Source: Aureococcus anophagefferens
Taxonomy: Eukaryota > Sar > Pelagophyceae > Pelagomonadales > Pelagomonadaceae
Assembly (NCBI RefSeq): GCF_000186865.1
Contig: NW_008705569.1
Location: forward strand, 1,505,399 to 1,569,398
Direction of reading: 5' to 3'
DNA: 64,000 nt
Part shown: positions 1 through 12,600 of the stretch, in pieces
Numbering within the stretch: position 1 is the stretch's first letter
How the letters are laid out: every line of letters starts with the position of its first letter
The notes under the pieces: model-generated
Told to the model about the DNA's origin: nothing
The model's database searches: none
Seen by the model: only the letters and a program-made list of their open reading frames with translations
Made by a program: the position numbers and the translations under genes

Positions 1-309
1 CGGGACGTTTAAGAGTGTAACTTCGACCTCGGCCGAGGACAAGCACGGAAGGAAAAGCATGGTAGGCGTCGACGGAGGGCCACCGATGGTCCGGGAGGAT
101 CGGCGAAAACTATGAAGGTACCGTGCTGAAGTGATGCACTCCCGCGCAGTGGGCGGTCCGCCACTGCGAGGAGGAAACTTTCGTAGGCACGAAAGCATTA
201 GGTGGGAATTCAAAGCCAGCGTTGACGCAACGATAAAAGTTGGGCAGCATGGCCGCGTAATCCCAGCGGCGGGTTCGTCGCGGCTGGCCGCTCAAAGCAA
301 CACGAGAGG
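1..309. other. no gene recognised
   Basis: I see no convincing coding sequence or RNA gene in this stretch. Open frames here are short and have no recognisable family. It could hold the 3' end of a neighbour beyond the window and the promoter of the gene that starts at 310. Confidence 0.4.
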
Positions 310-1908
310 ATGGTCCTGCCGTGCTGGGACGAGACGGACAACGGCGTGCCGGACTTTTGCCTCGAGAACGAGCTCTGTCCCTTCCACCCGCATAACCCCT
401 ACACGAACGACAACTGCGTCTGCCACGTCTTTGGGAACATCGGCTGGCAGTACTTTGACCACACGCGGAAGCGCTGGATGGGCCTGGCCATGTGGAGCAC
501 GTTGCTCGCCATGTTCGTGACGACCTACGGCGCGCTGTCGTTGTCGAGCGACCAGCGGATCGTGCGCGTCGCGTACTGGCTCCGCATGGACACGAGCTAC
601 GCGGAGGTCTACGTGAACGGCACGCTCGTCGACGACGACGGCGCGCTACTCAACGGGACCGTGGACACGCTCGGCGACGGCGCGCGGGCGTTCCTCGGAT
701 TGTGCGCCATCGTCACGGTCCACGACGGCGAGATCACGCGCGACAAGTGGGACCACAACTACATGATCGGCTCCATCAACCGCAAGTCGAAGGAATCGCC
801 CGTGCAGCGGCTCCAGGACGAGGTGCTGGACGAGTGCCGCGCGTCCATGGAGGGCATCCAGATCGGCGCGCTCCTGGGCTGCGTGACGCTCATCTTCGGA
901 TTGGTCGGCACGATCAACCGCATGCGCTTCGCGAGCGACGCGAACGTCCAGAAGGGGTTGGGGCTCATCACGGACACCTGGGGCGCCCTGGCGCTGGGCT
1001 ACACGCTCCTGAACTTCTCGAGCCAGTGCTACTGGGACCTGCCGCCGTCGTACCGCGACGGCGCGACGAAGTACGACTTGGAGTACGCCTTCGGCCCCGG
1101 CTTCTACTGCTACGTCTTCTGCGCGGGCTCCGGTCTGATCCGCGCGGCGGCGCACTGGCTCACGCCGACGCCGGGCAACGGCTCCGGCGCCTGCAAGGCC
1201 GGGCTGCCGGAGTATCTGCTCGTGGGCACGCGGCACCACGCGGACTTCGACGAAGCGCCCAAGGACGCGGAGCCGGCGCCCGCCGCCGTCCTCGAGGAGC
1301 CGACGCCGTCGACGCCGGGCCGCCTCACGCCGCGGCGCGCGTCGAAGCGCATCTCCATGGCCTGGGGCGCGGGCGACGCGCCGCTCGGCACCGAGACGCC
1401 GCTGACGTGGGCCGAGGCGCGCGCGATCTGCCGCGAGCGCCGCGACTCCATCAAGGAGCTCCGCACGGCGCCGTCGCGCGCCGAGCGGTCGCCCATGCGC
1501 CGCCTCGCGAGCCGCGGCGCCTACTCGCCGGAGTTCGCCGCGGCCGTCGCGGAGGCGCGGCTCTCGGGGACGCCGCGGGACAAGCTCGCGCGCCGCCGCT
1601 CGTCGCCGCCGGGCTCGCGGTCGCCGCCGGACCGCCTCTCGACCATCGCCTCCGTCGCGTCGCTCTACTCCGAGGAGTTCCCGCCGGCGAGGACCGAGTC
1701 GGACCCGCTGCCCGCGCCGCCGCCGACGCCGACGCCGGACCGCGCGCGCGCCGCGTCCGACGGACCGCCGCCCGGGCCGAGCCCCGACCGCGAGGCGTCG
1801 GACCTCGAGCTCGCGGGCGTCGCGCCGCTGTCGCCGCCGCCGCCGCCGTCGCGGGCCGCCTCGAGCCCCGTCGACCTCGGCTCGTCGCGGCGGCGCCTGA
1901 GCATCTAA
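310..1908 (+). CDS. four-pass membrane protein with long disordered tail, function unknown
   Basis: This is a 532-residue single-exon protein. I see hydrophobic segments near residues 57-80 (after a Trp-Met), 180-205, 218-240 and 258-275, which suggests a four-pass membrane topology. Between the first two lies a loop with NGT motifs that could be glycosylated. The N-terminal 50 residues are rich in Cys (CLENELC, CVCHVF) and may form a small disulfide or metal-binding module. From about residue 290 the protein becomes a Pro/Ser/Arg-rich, low-complexity tail with many RRxS sites that could be phosphorylated. The frame is chosen because it has a clean amino-acid pattern and hydrophobic blocks; the overlapping frames are Arg/Ala-rich shadows. 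I do not recognise the family. A claudin/tetraspan-like role at the plasma membrane is only a guess from topology. Confidence 0.7.
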   Translation: MVLPCWDETDNGVPDFCLENELCPFHPHNPYTNDNCVCHVFGNIGWQYFDHTRKRWMGLAMWSTLLAMFVTTYGALSLSSDQRIVRVAYWLRMDTSYAEVYVNGTLVDDDGALLNGTVDTLGDGARAFLGLCAIVTVHDGEITRDKWDHNYMIGSINRKSKESPVQRLQDEVLDECRASMEGIQIGALLGCVTLIFGLVGTINRMRFASDANVQKGLGLITDTWGALALGYTLLNFSSQCYWDLPPSYRDGATKYDLEYAFGPGFYCYVFCAGSGLIRAAAHWLTPTPGNGSGACKAGLPEYLLVGTRHHADFDEAPKDAEPAPAAVLEEPTPSTPGRLTPRRASKRISMAWGAGDAPLGTETPLTWAEARAICRERRDSIKELRTAPSRAERSPMRRLASRGAYSPEFAAAVAEARLSGTPRDKLARRRSSPPGSRSPPDRLSTIASVASLYSEEFPPARTESDPLPAPPPTPTPDRARAASDGPPPGPSPDREASDLELAGVAPLSPPPPPSRAASSPVDLGSSRRRLSI

Positions 1909-2272
1909 CTTCTCGAACGGCAGCATCAAGGGCAAGGTCGGTGTAATCCTCGCGAAGCGCCGGATGTAAGACGACCCGGCTCGGTGATGTGATTCGCTGA
2001 GCTCGCACCACAAACCACTCGAATGCTGGCAGCCCAAACCACACACCATTGTGGCTGAGAACGCGCGCCGAACGTGCTGCTGCCGTCTCGCGGCCCCCAA
2101 ACCACACATCAATTGTCGATTTTTGATGCCTCCAAACCACACACCATTCGTTTTCAACAGCTCAAACCACACACCAAACATCAACGATCCGGGCCTTATG
2201 TAAGATGGTGCATTACGGCTGCGCTGCCCACATGTGATGGTGCATTGCGGACCGTCCCGCGGTTCGGTCCCC
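1909..2272. repeat. intergenic stretch with repeated CCAAACCACACACC motif
   Basis: This spacer is less GC-rich than the genes. It contains four close copies of CCAAACCACACACCATT or near variants at about 2034, 2097, 2132 and 2163, and a weaker partial copy at about 2011. Spacing is irregular, about 25-65 bp. A second motif, GATGGTGCATTRCGG, occurs at about 2204 and 2237, just before the next gene. These could be regulatory sites upstream of the SRCR gene or a degenerate minisatellite. I cannot tell which from sequence alone. Confidence 0.6.
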
Positions 2273-5200
2273 ATGGCGCTGCCGCGCGCACTCCTCTGGT
2301 CGCTCGTCGCGACGCGGGCCGGCGCCAACGACGCCTTCTTCGAGAGCCAGAGCGGCGCCTGCGGCACCGTCGTGACGTGGTCGTCCTACCACAATCGCTG
2401 GTCCAACGTCTGCGACGACTCCTGGGGCGTCGACGACGCGACGGTCTTCTGCCGCGACGCCTTCGGCGCGAACTACGTCGCGAGCAGCGCGCCGTGCTGC
2501 AGCCCCTACGGCGCGGGCAGTTACGGATTCTACTTCGACGACGTCGCGTGCGCGGGCACGGAGGACGACCTCGACGCCTGCACCCACTCGACGAGCCACA
2601 ACTGCGGCTCGTCCGAGTACGCCGGCGCCTGCTGCGAGGCCGTCGGGCCGGCGGCGTCGCCGACCGCGTCGCCGCCGGGCACGTTCACGGCGACGTCGAG
2701 CTGCGCGTCGTCCGCCGGCTGCGGCGCGACGGTGACGGTCCCGCTCGCGGGCGTGGACCTCTTCGCGAGCGCGACCCAGCGTCCCGCGGTCGTGACGACT
2801 TTCGAGAGCTTTTGACCGGGAAAACCAAGAAAAATCGTTACCGACGCACTCGCTAGGCGCCACCGTCAGCGCCACCGTCCGCGGCGACCTCGAGATCTCC
2901 GACGAGTACGTCGACGTGGCCGTCGCGTCGGCGTCGGCGACGCGGTGCTACGGCGGCCTCGCCGACTGCGACGCGACGTGGGCGGACTGCGTCGACGGCG
3001 TCGACGTGCTCGCGGACGTCGTCGCGTCGGGCTCCCTCAGCCTCTCGTTCGACGCGAGCGCGGCCGTCAACTACTGCGACGCCTACGTCGAGGTCCGCTA
3101 CGTCTTCAAATTCGCCTGCGTCGCGGGGGCCGAGCCGACGGGCACGAAGTCGGTCGCGTTCGTCGACGGGGTGACGTCGTCGACGGTGTCCGCCCCGGGC
3201 TGCGAGGTCGTGGTTACGGCGCCGCCGACGACGACGGCCGCGCCGACGGCGACGTCGGCGCCGACGGCGTCGGCGGCGCCGACGACGTCCGCGCCGACGG
3301 CCGCGCCGAGCACGGCCGCGCCGAGCCACGCCTGCCGCGGCGTCGTCGATGCGAACGTCTGCTACGAGCCCGAGTTCCACGGCGACCCCGGGGCCTGGAC
3401 CTTCGGCGACGCCGTCTCCGTCGAGGCGTCGCTGCGGTCGGACTCGGGCGACACGCTCCCGGGCGCGCGGACCTGGGACGTGTCGCTCTGGCGGTCGCCG
3501 GCGACCTTCGTCGCCCTCGTCGCCGACGGCGAAGTGAGCCCGAGCGACGGCGTCCTCGCGGCGTCCTACGTCGTCCCGGCGTCGCTCGAGGCCGCGTCCG
3601 ACTACGCGCTTCGCGCCAAGGAGTACGCGACGGGCGCCGAGTGCGAGGGCGCGCTCTTCGCCATCGCGGCGACCTGGCCGCCGACGGCCGCGCCGACGGC
3701 GAGCCCGACGTCCGCGCCGTCGCGCGCGCCCGCGCCCGCGCCGACGCGCGCGCCGACGGCCGCGCCGACGGCGTCGCCGACGTCCGCGCCGTCCGCGCCG
3801 GGGCTGGTCGTCGCCGACGTGGAAGATCCCTGGTACGTCTACGGCGCCGTCGTGAACGTCACGTGGCGCTACACGGGCGCGCTCGCGTCCCTCGCGGGCG
3901 CGCCCGCGCGCGTCTACCTCGTCGCTCCCGACGGGTCCGAGGCGCTCGTCGCCTACGACGTGCCGAGCCCCTTCGCCTACGCCGTCGACGCGAGCGTCGC
4001 CGCGGCGAGCGGCTACGCGTTTAGGGTGGCGGACCTGGCCAACGGCGTCGAGGGGACCTCCCCCGGGACCTTTGCCGTCGCCGCGTCCGCGCCGCCGACG
4101 TTCTCGCTCCCGCCGACGCCCGCGCCGACGCCCGCGCCGACGACGCCCGCGCCGACGACGCCTTCTCCCAGCGTCGCGACGACGCCGAGCCCCGTGGCCG
4201 CGACGCCGCGGCCCACGTTCGGCGGCTGGGAGGGCGACCTGCTCGAGTCGTGCGCGAAGGAGTACGGCGTCGAGCGCTGCTACGCGTCCTCGTCTACGTG
4301 GATAAGCCCCATAGGCTACGTGGACTACGACGGACGCATGGTGCTGCGGAAGGCCGGCGACCTCGAGTACTGGGCGCTCGACGACCAGTGGACCCACTGC
4401 CAGTCGCTCTTCGCCGATTCCGCGGGCGAGAAGAAGTCGGAGATGCGGACCCGGGTCATGGAGAACGTGCGCGGCCACCTCAAGACGGGCCTCGCGAAGA
4501 CCCACGAGATCGTCTGCAGCTCGGCGTCGGGCCTCACCTTCGCCGGCGCGATCTTGGTGGGCTTCGAGGCCGTGACGTTGCACGAGACGATGTGCTTCTC
4601 GCAGAAGACCTTTGAGGTCCGGTGCCCGTCCCTGACCGCCAGGGCCTTCACGCTCGGCCTCGGCATGCGCCTCGCCGGCACCGTGGATCCGCAGACCTAC
4701 TGGACCTCCTGGGAGGACTTATACGGGACGGACGACACGTACCCGCTCGACTTCGCGTACGCGTGCACGCCGTCGCTGCACCTGACGCCCATCGTCGCCT
4801 TGACGGACTGGACGCGCTACTGCGACATCTACTGGGGCGGCCTGCGCGTCGGCGCGATGCACCAGCCCTTCTCGTTGGGGCTCGCGATCTTCGCGCAGGT
4901 CTTCTCCGCGGGGAGCCTCAAGCTGCGGGACAACTACGCCGTCCAGGCCGTCTACGACCAGCCGTCGCCCCACCCGACGCCCTCGCCGACGCCGCGGCCG
5001 AGCCCGGCGCCGACGCCCTCGCCGTCGCCCGCGCCCACGGTGTCGCCGACGACGGGCGCGCCGACGCTGCTCGGCTACACGCACCCGCCCACGGGGACGC
5101 CGACGACGGCCGTGCCGACGACCGCGCGGCCCACGGCGACGCCGACGCGCGACCCGACGCCGAAGCCGACGACGTCCGCGCCGTCGCCCGCGCCGAGCGC

Positions 5201-6527
5201 CTTCCCGACGAGCTGGTGCCACTTCGACGAGCCGGCGGTCTGGGGCGACACGACGTGGGACGCGGGCTTCGCCTGGGCCATCGAGTGGCGCTGCGCGGCG
5301 CCGCCGGGCCTCGTGCACCTCCAGCTCGTCCGCGACGGCGCGGGCCTCCAGTTCATCAAGCTCGACGTCGACGCCGCCGAGGTCACGAAGGTCGCCTGGG
5401 ACATCTCGCTCGACGTCGAGCCGTCGGAGCGCTACGCGATTCGCATGGTCGACGCGAGCGACGGGGCGCTCTTCGTCGACAGCGCGTTGTTCGAGATCGT
5501 CGGCGGCGCGGCGGCCGCCGCGTCCTCCTCCAGCGGCGGCGGCGGCGGTGCGGACCTCGTCGAGATCGTCTGCTTCGCCGTCGCCGCGGTCGCCATCACC
5601 GCGTTCACGAAGTACGTCGAGCGCATCCAGGTCGACGTCACGCGCGACGACGGCAACGTCAACTACATCGCCATCGCCCTCGCCATGTTCGACTTTTTTA
5701 GCGACATGCAGTTCGCGTGGACGGCGTTCGCGTCCGAGCGGACGGCCGTGAGCTACATCGGCCTGGCCATGCTCGTGTGGGTCCTCGTCGTCATGGGGGC
5801 GAACACGCTCGTGCTCCGGTCCGTCAAGGGCCGCTACCCGCTCGACCAGATCCACATGCAGAAGCACCCGAACGCGTACGCGCTCCTCCACGTCGTCACG
5901 GCGACGAGCACGGAGCTCCTCTCCATCTTCCCCTGGCGGGGCCCCCTGGGCGAGGGCGCGTCCGCCGGCTTCCCGGACGGCCCCTGCATCGACGCCGTCG
6001 AATACAGCGGCATGTTCGAGGACGTGCCCCAGTTCGTGTTACAGATCTGCGTCTTCGTCCTCGGGTCCAACGACGACCTCGACCCGACGCTCGTGGCCTG
6101 CGCGGTCTTCACGGTCACGAACATGATCGCGCGCGTCATGATGAAGAGCAGCCAGCGCGGCTCCGCCGGCCTCCTCCAGCGGGCGGCGTCCGTGCGGAAC
6201 CTGGGGTCCGGTCAGAAGGTCTCCCCGGAGCCCGCGCCCGCGCCCGCGCCCGCGCCGAAGGCCGACGCCGCCAAGGCCGCGAACGCGAACGCGAAGGCGG
6301 CGGCGAAGGCGCCCGCGCTCGCGCCCGCGCCGGCGCCGCGGGAGAAATTCGCGGTCGGCGCCAAGGTCAAGGCGAAGTTCAACGCCCACAAGGGCTGTAC
6401 CGCGTACTACGCGGGCAAGATCGCCACGGACCACGGCGACGGGACCTACGACGTCGACTACGACGACGGCGACGCGGAACAGAAGGTCCCCGCGGACCTC
6501 ATCGTGCGCTGGAGCTCGAGTAGCTAA
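2273..6527 (+). CDS. large SRCR-domain membrane protein with Pro/Thr linkers and Tudor-like C-terminus
   Basis: Exons 2273-2768 and 2857-6527 give 1,388 residues. The start is the ATG before a signal peptide (ALPRALLWSLVATRAGA). Residues about 20-125 are a scavenger receptor cysteine-rich domain (WSNVCDDSWG, several Cys pairs). Next come extracellular beta-rich segments separated by APT/SPT-repeat linkers that look like mucin stalks, then a central Cys-containing region (nt about 4230-4950). Near the C-terminus are four or more membrane segments (nt about 5550-6130) with a FEDVPQFVLQ motif resembling the PQ..LQ signature of XK-related proteins. The last 55 residues look like a Tudor/SMN-type barrel (KVKAKF...GTYDVDYDDGD). 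The intron is predicted from the frame change and an 8-bp direct repeat. The role is unknown; a cell-surface receptor or scramblase-like protein is possible. Confidence 0.7.
2769..2856 (+). mobile_element. introner-like intron (GC-AG) in the SRCR gene
   Basis: An 88-nt intron interrupts the reading frame. It starts GCGCGACC and ends CTAG; the exon then resumes with GCGCCACC, so a 7/8 direct repeat flanks the insert. Removing 2769-2856 restores the frame exactly. After the repeat comes CAGCGTCCCGCGG, close to the terminal motif of other introns in this window. Imperfect inverted termini are visible (GCGGTCGTGACGA against GCGTCGGTAACGA on the opposite strand). A GT twelve nt inside (GC|GTCC) would also keep frame, adding four codons. 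Confidence 0.7.
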
Positions 6528-6656
6528 TGTGAATTTTGTCGAACTTCAACTCAGCCAATGGTGAAGCCGACGTTGATTTTGAATTCTCTGCCACTGAGAC
6601 TCCCGCGCCACCAGTGCTGCCGTCGTCGGGGAGCGCTCGGCGGCGCCGTTCCAGCA

Positions 6657-9600
6657 ATGGAGCACCCGGCCCTGGCCTGCTTCGCGCGGCGCGCGGAGCC
6701 GCGCGCGAGGCTCGTCTGCTTCCCGCACGCCGGCGGCGGCGCCCACGCCTTCGCGACGTGGGGCGAGCTACTGCCCGAGTGGGTCGAGGTGCACGCCGTG
6801 GCCTACGCGGGCCGCGGGCCGCGGCTCAAGGAGCCGTTCGCCGAGGACTGGCGGTCGCTGATCGCGGAGTGCGCCGCCGCCGTGCGCACGGTCGCGGACC
6901 GGCCCGTCGCGCTCTTCGGCCACTCGTTCGGCGCGGCGGTCGCCGTCGCCGTCGCCGCGCTCTTAAAGCAGGAGGGCCGCGCGCCGCTGCGCGTCTTCGC
7001 GTCGGCGAGCCCGCCGCCCCAGGCCGCGGCGCCGCTGGGTCTCGGGGACCTGCCGGACGCGGAGCTGGTCGCGGAGCTCGCGCGGCGGGGCTGGCTCTCG
7101 GCCGCGGCGCGCGAGGCCGGCGGCGCGGCGCTCGTGACGCACGCGCTGCCGCCCCTGCGGGCCGATTTGAGGTTATTAGACGAGGCGCGCGCGGCCATGG
7201 GCGCCGCGGCGCCGGCCGCGCCGCTCACGGCCGTCGGCGGCGCCGACGACGCGACGTGCGACCGCGCGGACCTCGAGCGCTGGGCGCCCTGGACGGCGGC
7301 GCTCACGGTCGCCGTCGTCGAGGGCGGCGGCCACTTCTACGTCGAGACGCACGCGGCCGAGGCCGGGGCGCTCGTGGAACACGCGCTCGCGGCGGACCTC
7401 GGGAAGCTGCCGCGGTCCATCGTCGCGGGCGCCGCGGACCTGCCGCCGATGGCCGGCGCGACGCTGCTGGAGGTGCTGGAGCTCCGCGCGGGCGCGACGC
7501 CCGACGCCGTCGCCGTCCACGCGCCGGGCGCGGGCCTGACGCTGACCTTCGCCGAGCTGCGGGCGAAGAGCCGCGTCGTCGCCGCCGCCGTCGCGGACTA
7601 CGTCGCGGGCGCGGCCGAGGCCGTCTGCGCGGTCTACCTGCCCGCGTCGGCGGCGTACATCGTCGCCAACTACGCCATCTTCGCCGCGTCGGGCGCCATG
7701 GTCTACTTCGAGGTCAACTACACGAAGCAGCTCATCGAGGACCTAGTCGAGGCGTCGGGCGCGCGCTGCGTCCTCACGCGCGCGTCGCTCGCGGAGAACG
7801 TGCCCGAGGGCGTGCCGTCGCTGCTGCTCGACGCGGGCTGGGAGGCCGCGGCCTGGGCGACGGCGCCGCGGTCCGGGAAGCTGCCGACGCGGTCGGATCC
7901 GCGCGCGCTCGCGTACTGCTCCATGTCGTCGGGGACGACGGGCAAGCCCAAGGCGATCTTAGTGGAGCACCACAGCGTCATGCACAACCTGCGCGCGCGC
8001 AACGCGGCCTGCCCCTACGCCGCCGACGGCTCCGACGTCGAGGCCTGCAACGTCTTCTTCGTCTGGGAGAGCCTGCGCGCGCCCGCGCACGGCCTCCGGA
8101 CCCTCGTCGTCCCCTCGGACGTCGTCGTCGACTCGAAAAAGCTCGTGACGTTCCTCGTGCGCCACAAAGCGACGCGGCTCATGGTGACGCCGAGCCTGCT
8201 GCGGAATCTCCTGGACACGCCGGGCCTCGACGCCGCGCGCCACCTGGGCAAGGCGCTCCGCTTCGTCATGTTGGAGGGAGAGGTCGTGCCGTCGACGCTC
8301 GTCGACGACTTCGCGGCGCAGTTCGGCGGGTCCGGGGCGGTGTTGGTGAACTACTACTCGACCTGGGAGAGCCTGGACGCGACCTACGAGGTGCTCGCGT
8401 CGGGCGCGGCCGCGGCCAAAAAACAGACGGTCGACGTCGGCTTCTTCGCGCCCGTGGGGCGGCCGCTGCCGCGGATCTGCGTCTTCTGCCGGGACCGGGG
8501 CACGGGCGAGGTGCTGCCGCTGGGCGCGCCGGGCGCCGTGTTTGTGGTCGCGGCGTCGCTCGCGCGCGGCTACCTCGGCGACGCCGAGAAGACCGCGGCG
8601 CGGTTCGGGCCGAACCCGCTGCCGGGCATCGCCGCGGCGGACCCGGGCATCGCCGCGGCGCTCGCGGGCGCGCCCTGGGCGCTGGACGCGTCGCTGCGCT
8701 GCTACGACACGGGCGACCGCGGCGTCGTGCTGCCGAGCGGCGCGCTCCTGCTCCTCGGCCGCGCGGACTCGACGGTGAAGATCCGCGGCTTCAAGGTCGC
8801 CCTGGCCTACGTCGAGCGCCACGTCGCCGCGGCGCCGGCGGTCCAGGCCTGCGTCGTGCGGCCCGTCATCGACGAGGCGTCGCAGCAGCCCGTGGGGCTC
8901 GCCGCGTACGTCACGGGCGACGGGTTGGACCTAAACGACGTCGCGACGCACCTCCGCGGCGAGCTGCCGGAGTACGCCGTGCCGTCGCACGTCGTCGCGT
9001 TGGACGCCTTCCCGACGAAGCCGGGCTCGGGCAAGCTCGACTTCTCGCGGCTGCCCGCGCCGCGCGACGAGGACCGGACCGGCGGCGGCGCGGCCGCGGG
9101 CGCGGCCGCGGAGGCGAAGAAGCCGGCGGCCGACGTCGCCGCGCCGGCGTCGGCCTTCGGCCGCGTCGCCGCCGGGGCCATCGCCGCGGCCTTCAAGGAC
9201 GCCCTGGGCCGCGACGCCGCGCGCGACGCGAACTTCTTCGACCTCGGGGGCCACAGCCTCCACGCGGCCAAGGTCGTCGGCGCGGTGGGCAACGCGCTGG
9301 GCGTCGACATCGCCGTCGTCGACCTCTTCGAGCGGCCCACGGTCGACGGCCTGGCGGCGCTCCTGGCCGAGCGCCGCGGCGGCGCGGGCGCCGGCGAGGT
9401 CAAGACGGACCGCGCGGTGCGCCCCTTGCTGCCGTCGGGCGCGGAGGCGCCGCTGGACCTGGCCATGGTCGGCGCCGCGGGCTACCTGCCCGGCGCCGAC
9501 GATCTCGGCGAGTTCTGGGAGAATCTCGTGGCCGCGAAGGACGCGCTGACGACGCTGGACGTCGGCGACCTCCGCGCGCGCGGCGTGCCCGCGGACCTGC

Positions 9601-12600
9601 TGCGCGACCCGCACTTTGTTCCCGCGGCGCAGAAGCTGCGGAGCCGGCTCGTGACGTCCTTCGACGGCTTCTTCTGGGGCCTGGGCCAGAAGGAGGTGAG
9701 CGTCATGGACCCGCAGCAGCGCAAATTGCTGGAGGTCGCGTGGAAGTGCCGCGAGGCGTCCGCGCGGAAGGCGCGGTACGGCGGCCGCGGCGACGCCGAC
9801 GACCTCGACGACGCGGCGGTCTACGCGGCGTCGGGCATCGATGGGTATCTCATCCACCACCTCGGTGGCGCGCCGCTGCGGGACGCGCGGGACCCGGGGT
9901 CGATCTGGCTCGGCGAGACGGGCAGCGAGAAGGACTACGCGCCCGTGCGCATCTCCTACCAGCTCGGCCTCCAGGGGCCGTCGGTGGCCGTGGGCTCGGC
10001 GTGCTCGTCGGCGCTGGTGGCCGCGGCGCTCGCGGCCCAGGCCATCGGGGCCGGCGAGTGCGCGGCCGCGCTCGTGGGCGCCGCGTCGATCACGTTCCCG
10101 AACCTCGGCTACAAGTACGTCGACGGCCTCGTGTCCGCCGTCGACGGCCGCGTGCGGCCGTTGGACGCCGCGGCGTCGGGCACGCTCTTCGGGGACGGCG
10201 TGGCCTGCTGCGCGCTCGAGGTCTACGGCGGGCCCGGCGGCGACCGGCCCGCGCTCTGCGTGCTGGCCGGGTCCGCGACGACGAACGACGGCCGCGCGAA
10301 GGCGTCCTTCACGGCGCCGTCGGCCCTCGCCCAGGCGCGGGCCATCGCGCGGTCGACGCGGCGGGCGCGCATGGAGGGCAAGGATCTGGATTTACTGGAG
10401 TTGCACGCGACGGCGACGAAGGTCGGCGACGCGATCGAGGTCGCGGGCGTCGTCCGCGCGCTCGGCGACCGCGGCGGCGCCGACCTCCGGCTGACGTCGG
10501 TCAAGGGCAACATCGGCCACGCGAACTGCGCCGCGGGGCTCACGGGCCTGCTCAAGGCCGCGCTCGCGCTCGCGCACGACGTCGCGCCCCCGGTCGCGCA
10601 CTTTGAAAGGCTCAACCCGAAGATCGTGGCCCTGCCGCCGGGCGGCGTGGTCGTCGCGCCGGGACACGGGCCGCCGCCGCGGGGCGCGTCGCGGGCCGGC
10701 GTGTCGTCCTTCGGGGTCGGGGGCACGAACGCGCACGCGACGTTGCGCGCCGTCGCGGACGACTCCGCGGCGTCGCGCGGCGGCTACGGCCCCCACGCGC
10801 CGCGGGACCGCTTTCGGGTCGCCGCGGCGCTGCCGGATCTGGCCGAGGAGGACGAGGACGACGTGGCGCTCAGCGCGGCGGCCTACGCGGCCATGCGCGA
10901 CGCGGCCGACGGCGCCGCGCGCGCGCTCGGCCGGTCCGCGTCCTACGCGAGGCTCGTCGCCGACGGCGTCTGGGAGCCGAGCCCGAGCCCGCCGTCTTTA
11001 GCGCCGGCGCCGTCGCCGGAGATCACGGCGAACCCGGCGCTCCGCATGCCGAGCCTGTCGCGGTCGACGTCGCTGTCGCCGCCCGCGGGCCTCGCGCCGC
11101 CGAGTTTGAGACGGGCGGCGTCCATGGCGCCGCCGCCGCGAAGGCGCGCCGGCTTGGCGTCCCTCGACGCCGTCAGCGGCCGGCGCACGCCGCCGAAGCG
11201 CGCGGAGCTGCTGCCGCGGACCGAGAGCCTCGACCTGCTCCGGGGCGCGCCGGGCGCGGGGAAACGCGCGGAGGTGCTCGTGCTGTCCGCGAAGACCGAG
11301 GACGCGCTCAAGGCCATGGTCGCGGACGTGAGCGGCTACCTCGAACACGCCGACGCGGCGCTGGCGGACGTCGCGCGGACGCTCCAGGAGGGCCGGTTCC
11401 ACTTCCCCGAGTGGCGCGTCGCCGTCGCGGCGACGAACCACAAGGCCGCGGCGGCGTCGCTGCGCCGGGCGCCGCTCGTGAAGCGGGCCAAGGCCGTGTC
11501 CGGCGGCGAGGTCTGCCTCGCCATCGGCGGCAACGGCGCGGGCCTCGAGTTCGGCGCCGGCCGCGCGCTCTTCGAGACGCACGCCGGCTTTCGGGCGCGC
11601 GTCCGCGCGTGCGCGGCGGTGCTCGACGCGCCGCTCCGGGCGCTGCCGCCCTACGAGACGGACCAGGGCACGGCGCCGCCGCCGGACTCGCTGCTCGACG
11701 CGCTGGGCTACGGCGACGGCGAGCGGACGGGCACGTTCGCCGCGCACGGCCAGTCGTCGAAGCTCGTCGCGGACCTGACGCTGTCGCGGCCCGCCGTCGC
11801 CGAGCCGTGCGCGTTCGCCGTGCTCTATGCCCTGGGGGCCGTCGTCGCGATGGGCGTCGACGGCGAGCGGCCCCTCTTCCGGGGCGCGCCGTACTTTGCG
11901 GCGGCCGCCGGGCGGGGCGTCGGCCACCTCGCGGCGCTCGCGCTCGACGGCGCGCTCGCCCTGGACGACGCGTGTTTACTCGCTTTGGAGCGGGGGCTGC
12001 GCCGGGGCGAGTACGCGGGCTTCGAGGAGAACCTGGGCCGCAAGCTCGCGGACCGGCCCGTCGCGGCGCCGAAGCGCGCGCCCGTCGCGCACGGCCTCCG
12101 CGGGGGCTGGCTCGACGCGTTGGACGCCTCCGAGGCGGCCTACTGGCGCGCCCACGCCGAGGCGGACCACAAACGCGACGACGCGGACGTCTGGATGGAC
12201 AACCTCGCCTCCCTGAAGACGTGGGAGCCCGCGGCCGTCGTCGCCGTCGACGTCGACGACGACGCCGAGGGCCTCGAGCCGGACCGCGCGGCGCCCTGCG
12301 CCGTCGGCGGCGACCGCGACGCCTGCGCCGTCGCCGACTGCCTCGCCGCCGCCTGGGCCTCGGGCGTCGACGTCGACTGGGCCGACGCGCTCGCGGCCGC
12401 GAGGGGCGCGACGTCCGAGCCGCCGCCAAAGTTCGTGCCGGGCGTCCCGGGCTACCGCTTCGCGGACACGGTGCACTGGACGAACCCGAACGCGTCCTGC
12501 TACGCGCCGCCGGGGCCGCTCGACGCCCCGGCCGCCGTCGTGTCGCCCGCGAAGCCCGCCGCGGCGTCGCGCCGCGTCGTCCGCCGGTCGCCGAAACCCG

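Noticed and set aside
6536..10606. Long open frame overlapping the megasynthase
   Set aside because: It is Arg/Gly/Ala-rich with no recognisable motif and is the shifted frame of the NRPS-PKS; high GC keeps such frames open by chance.
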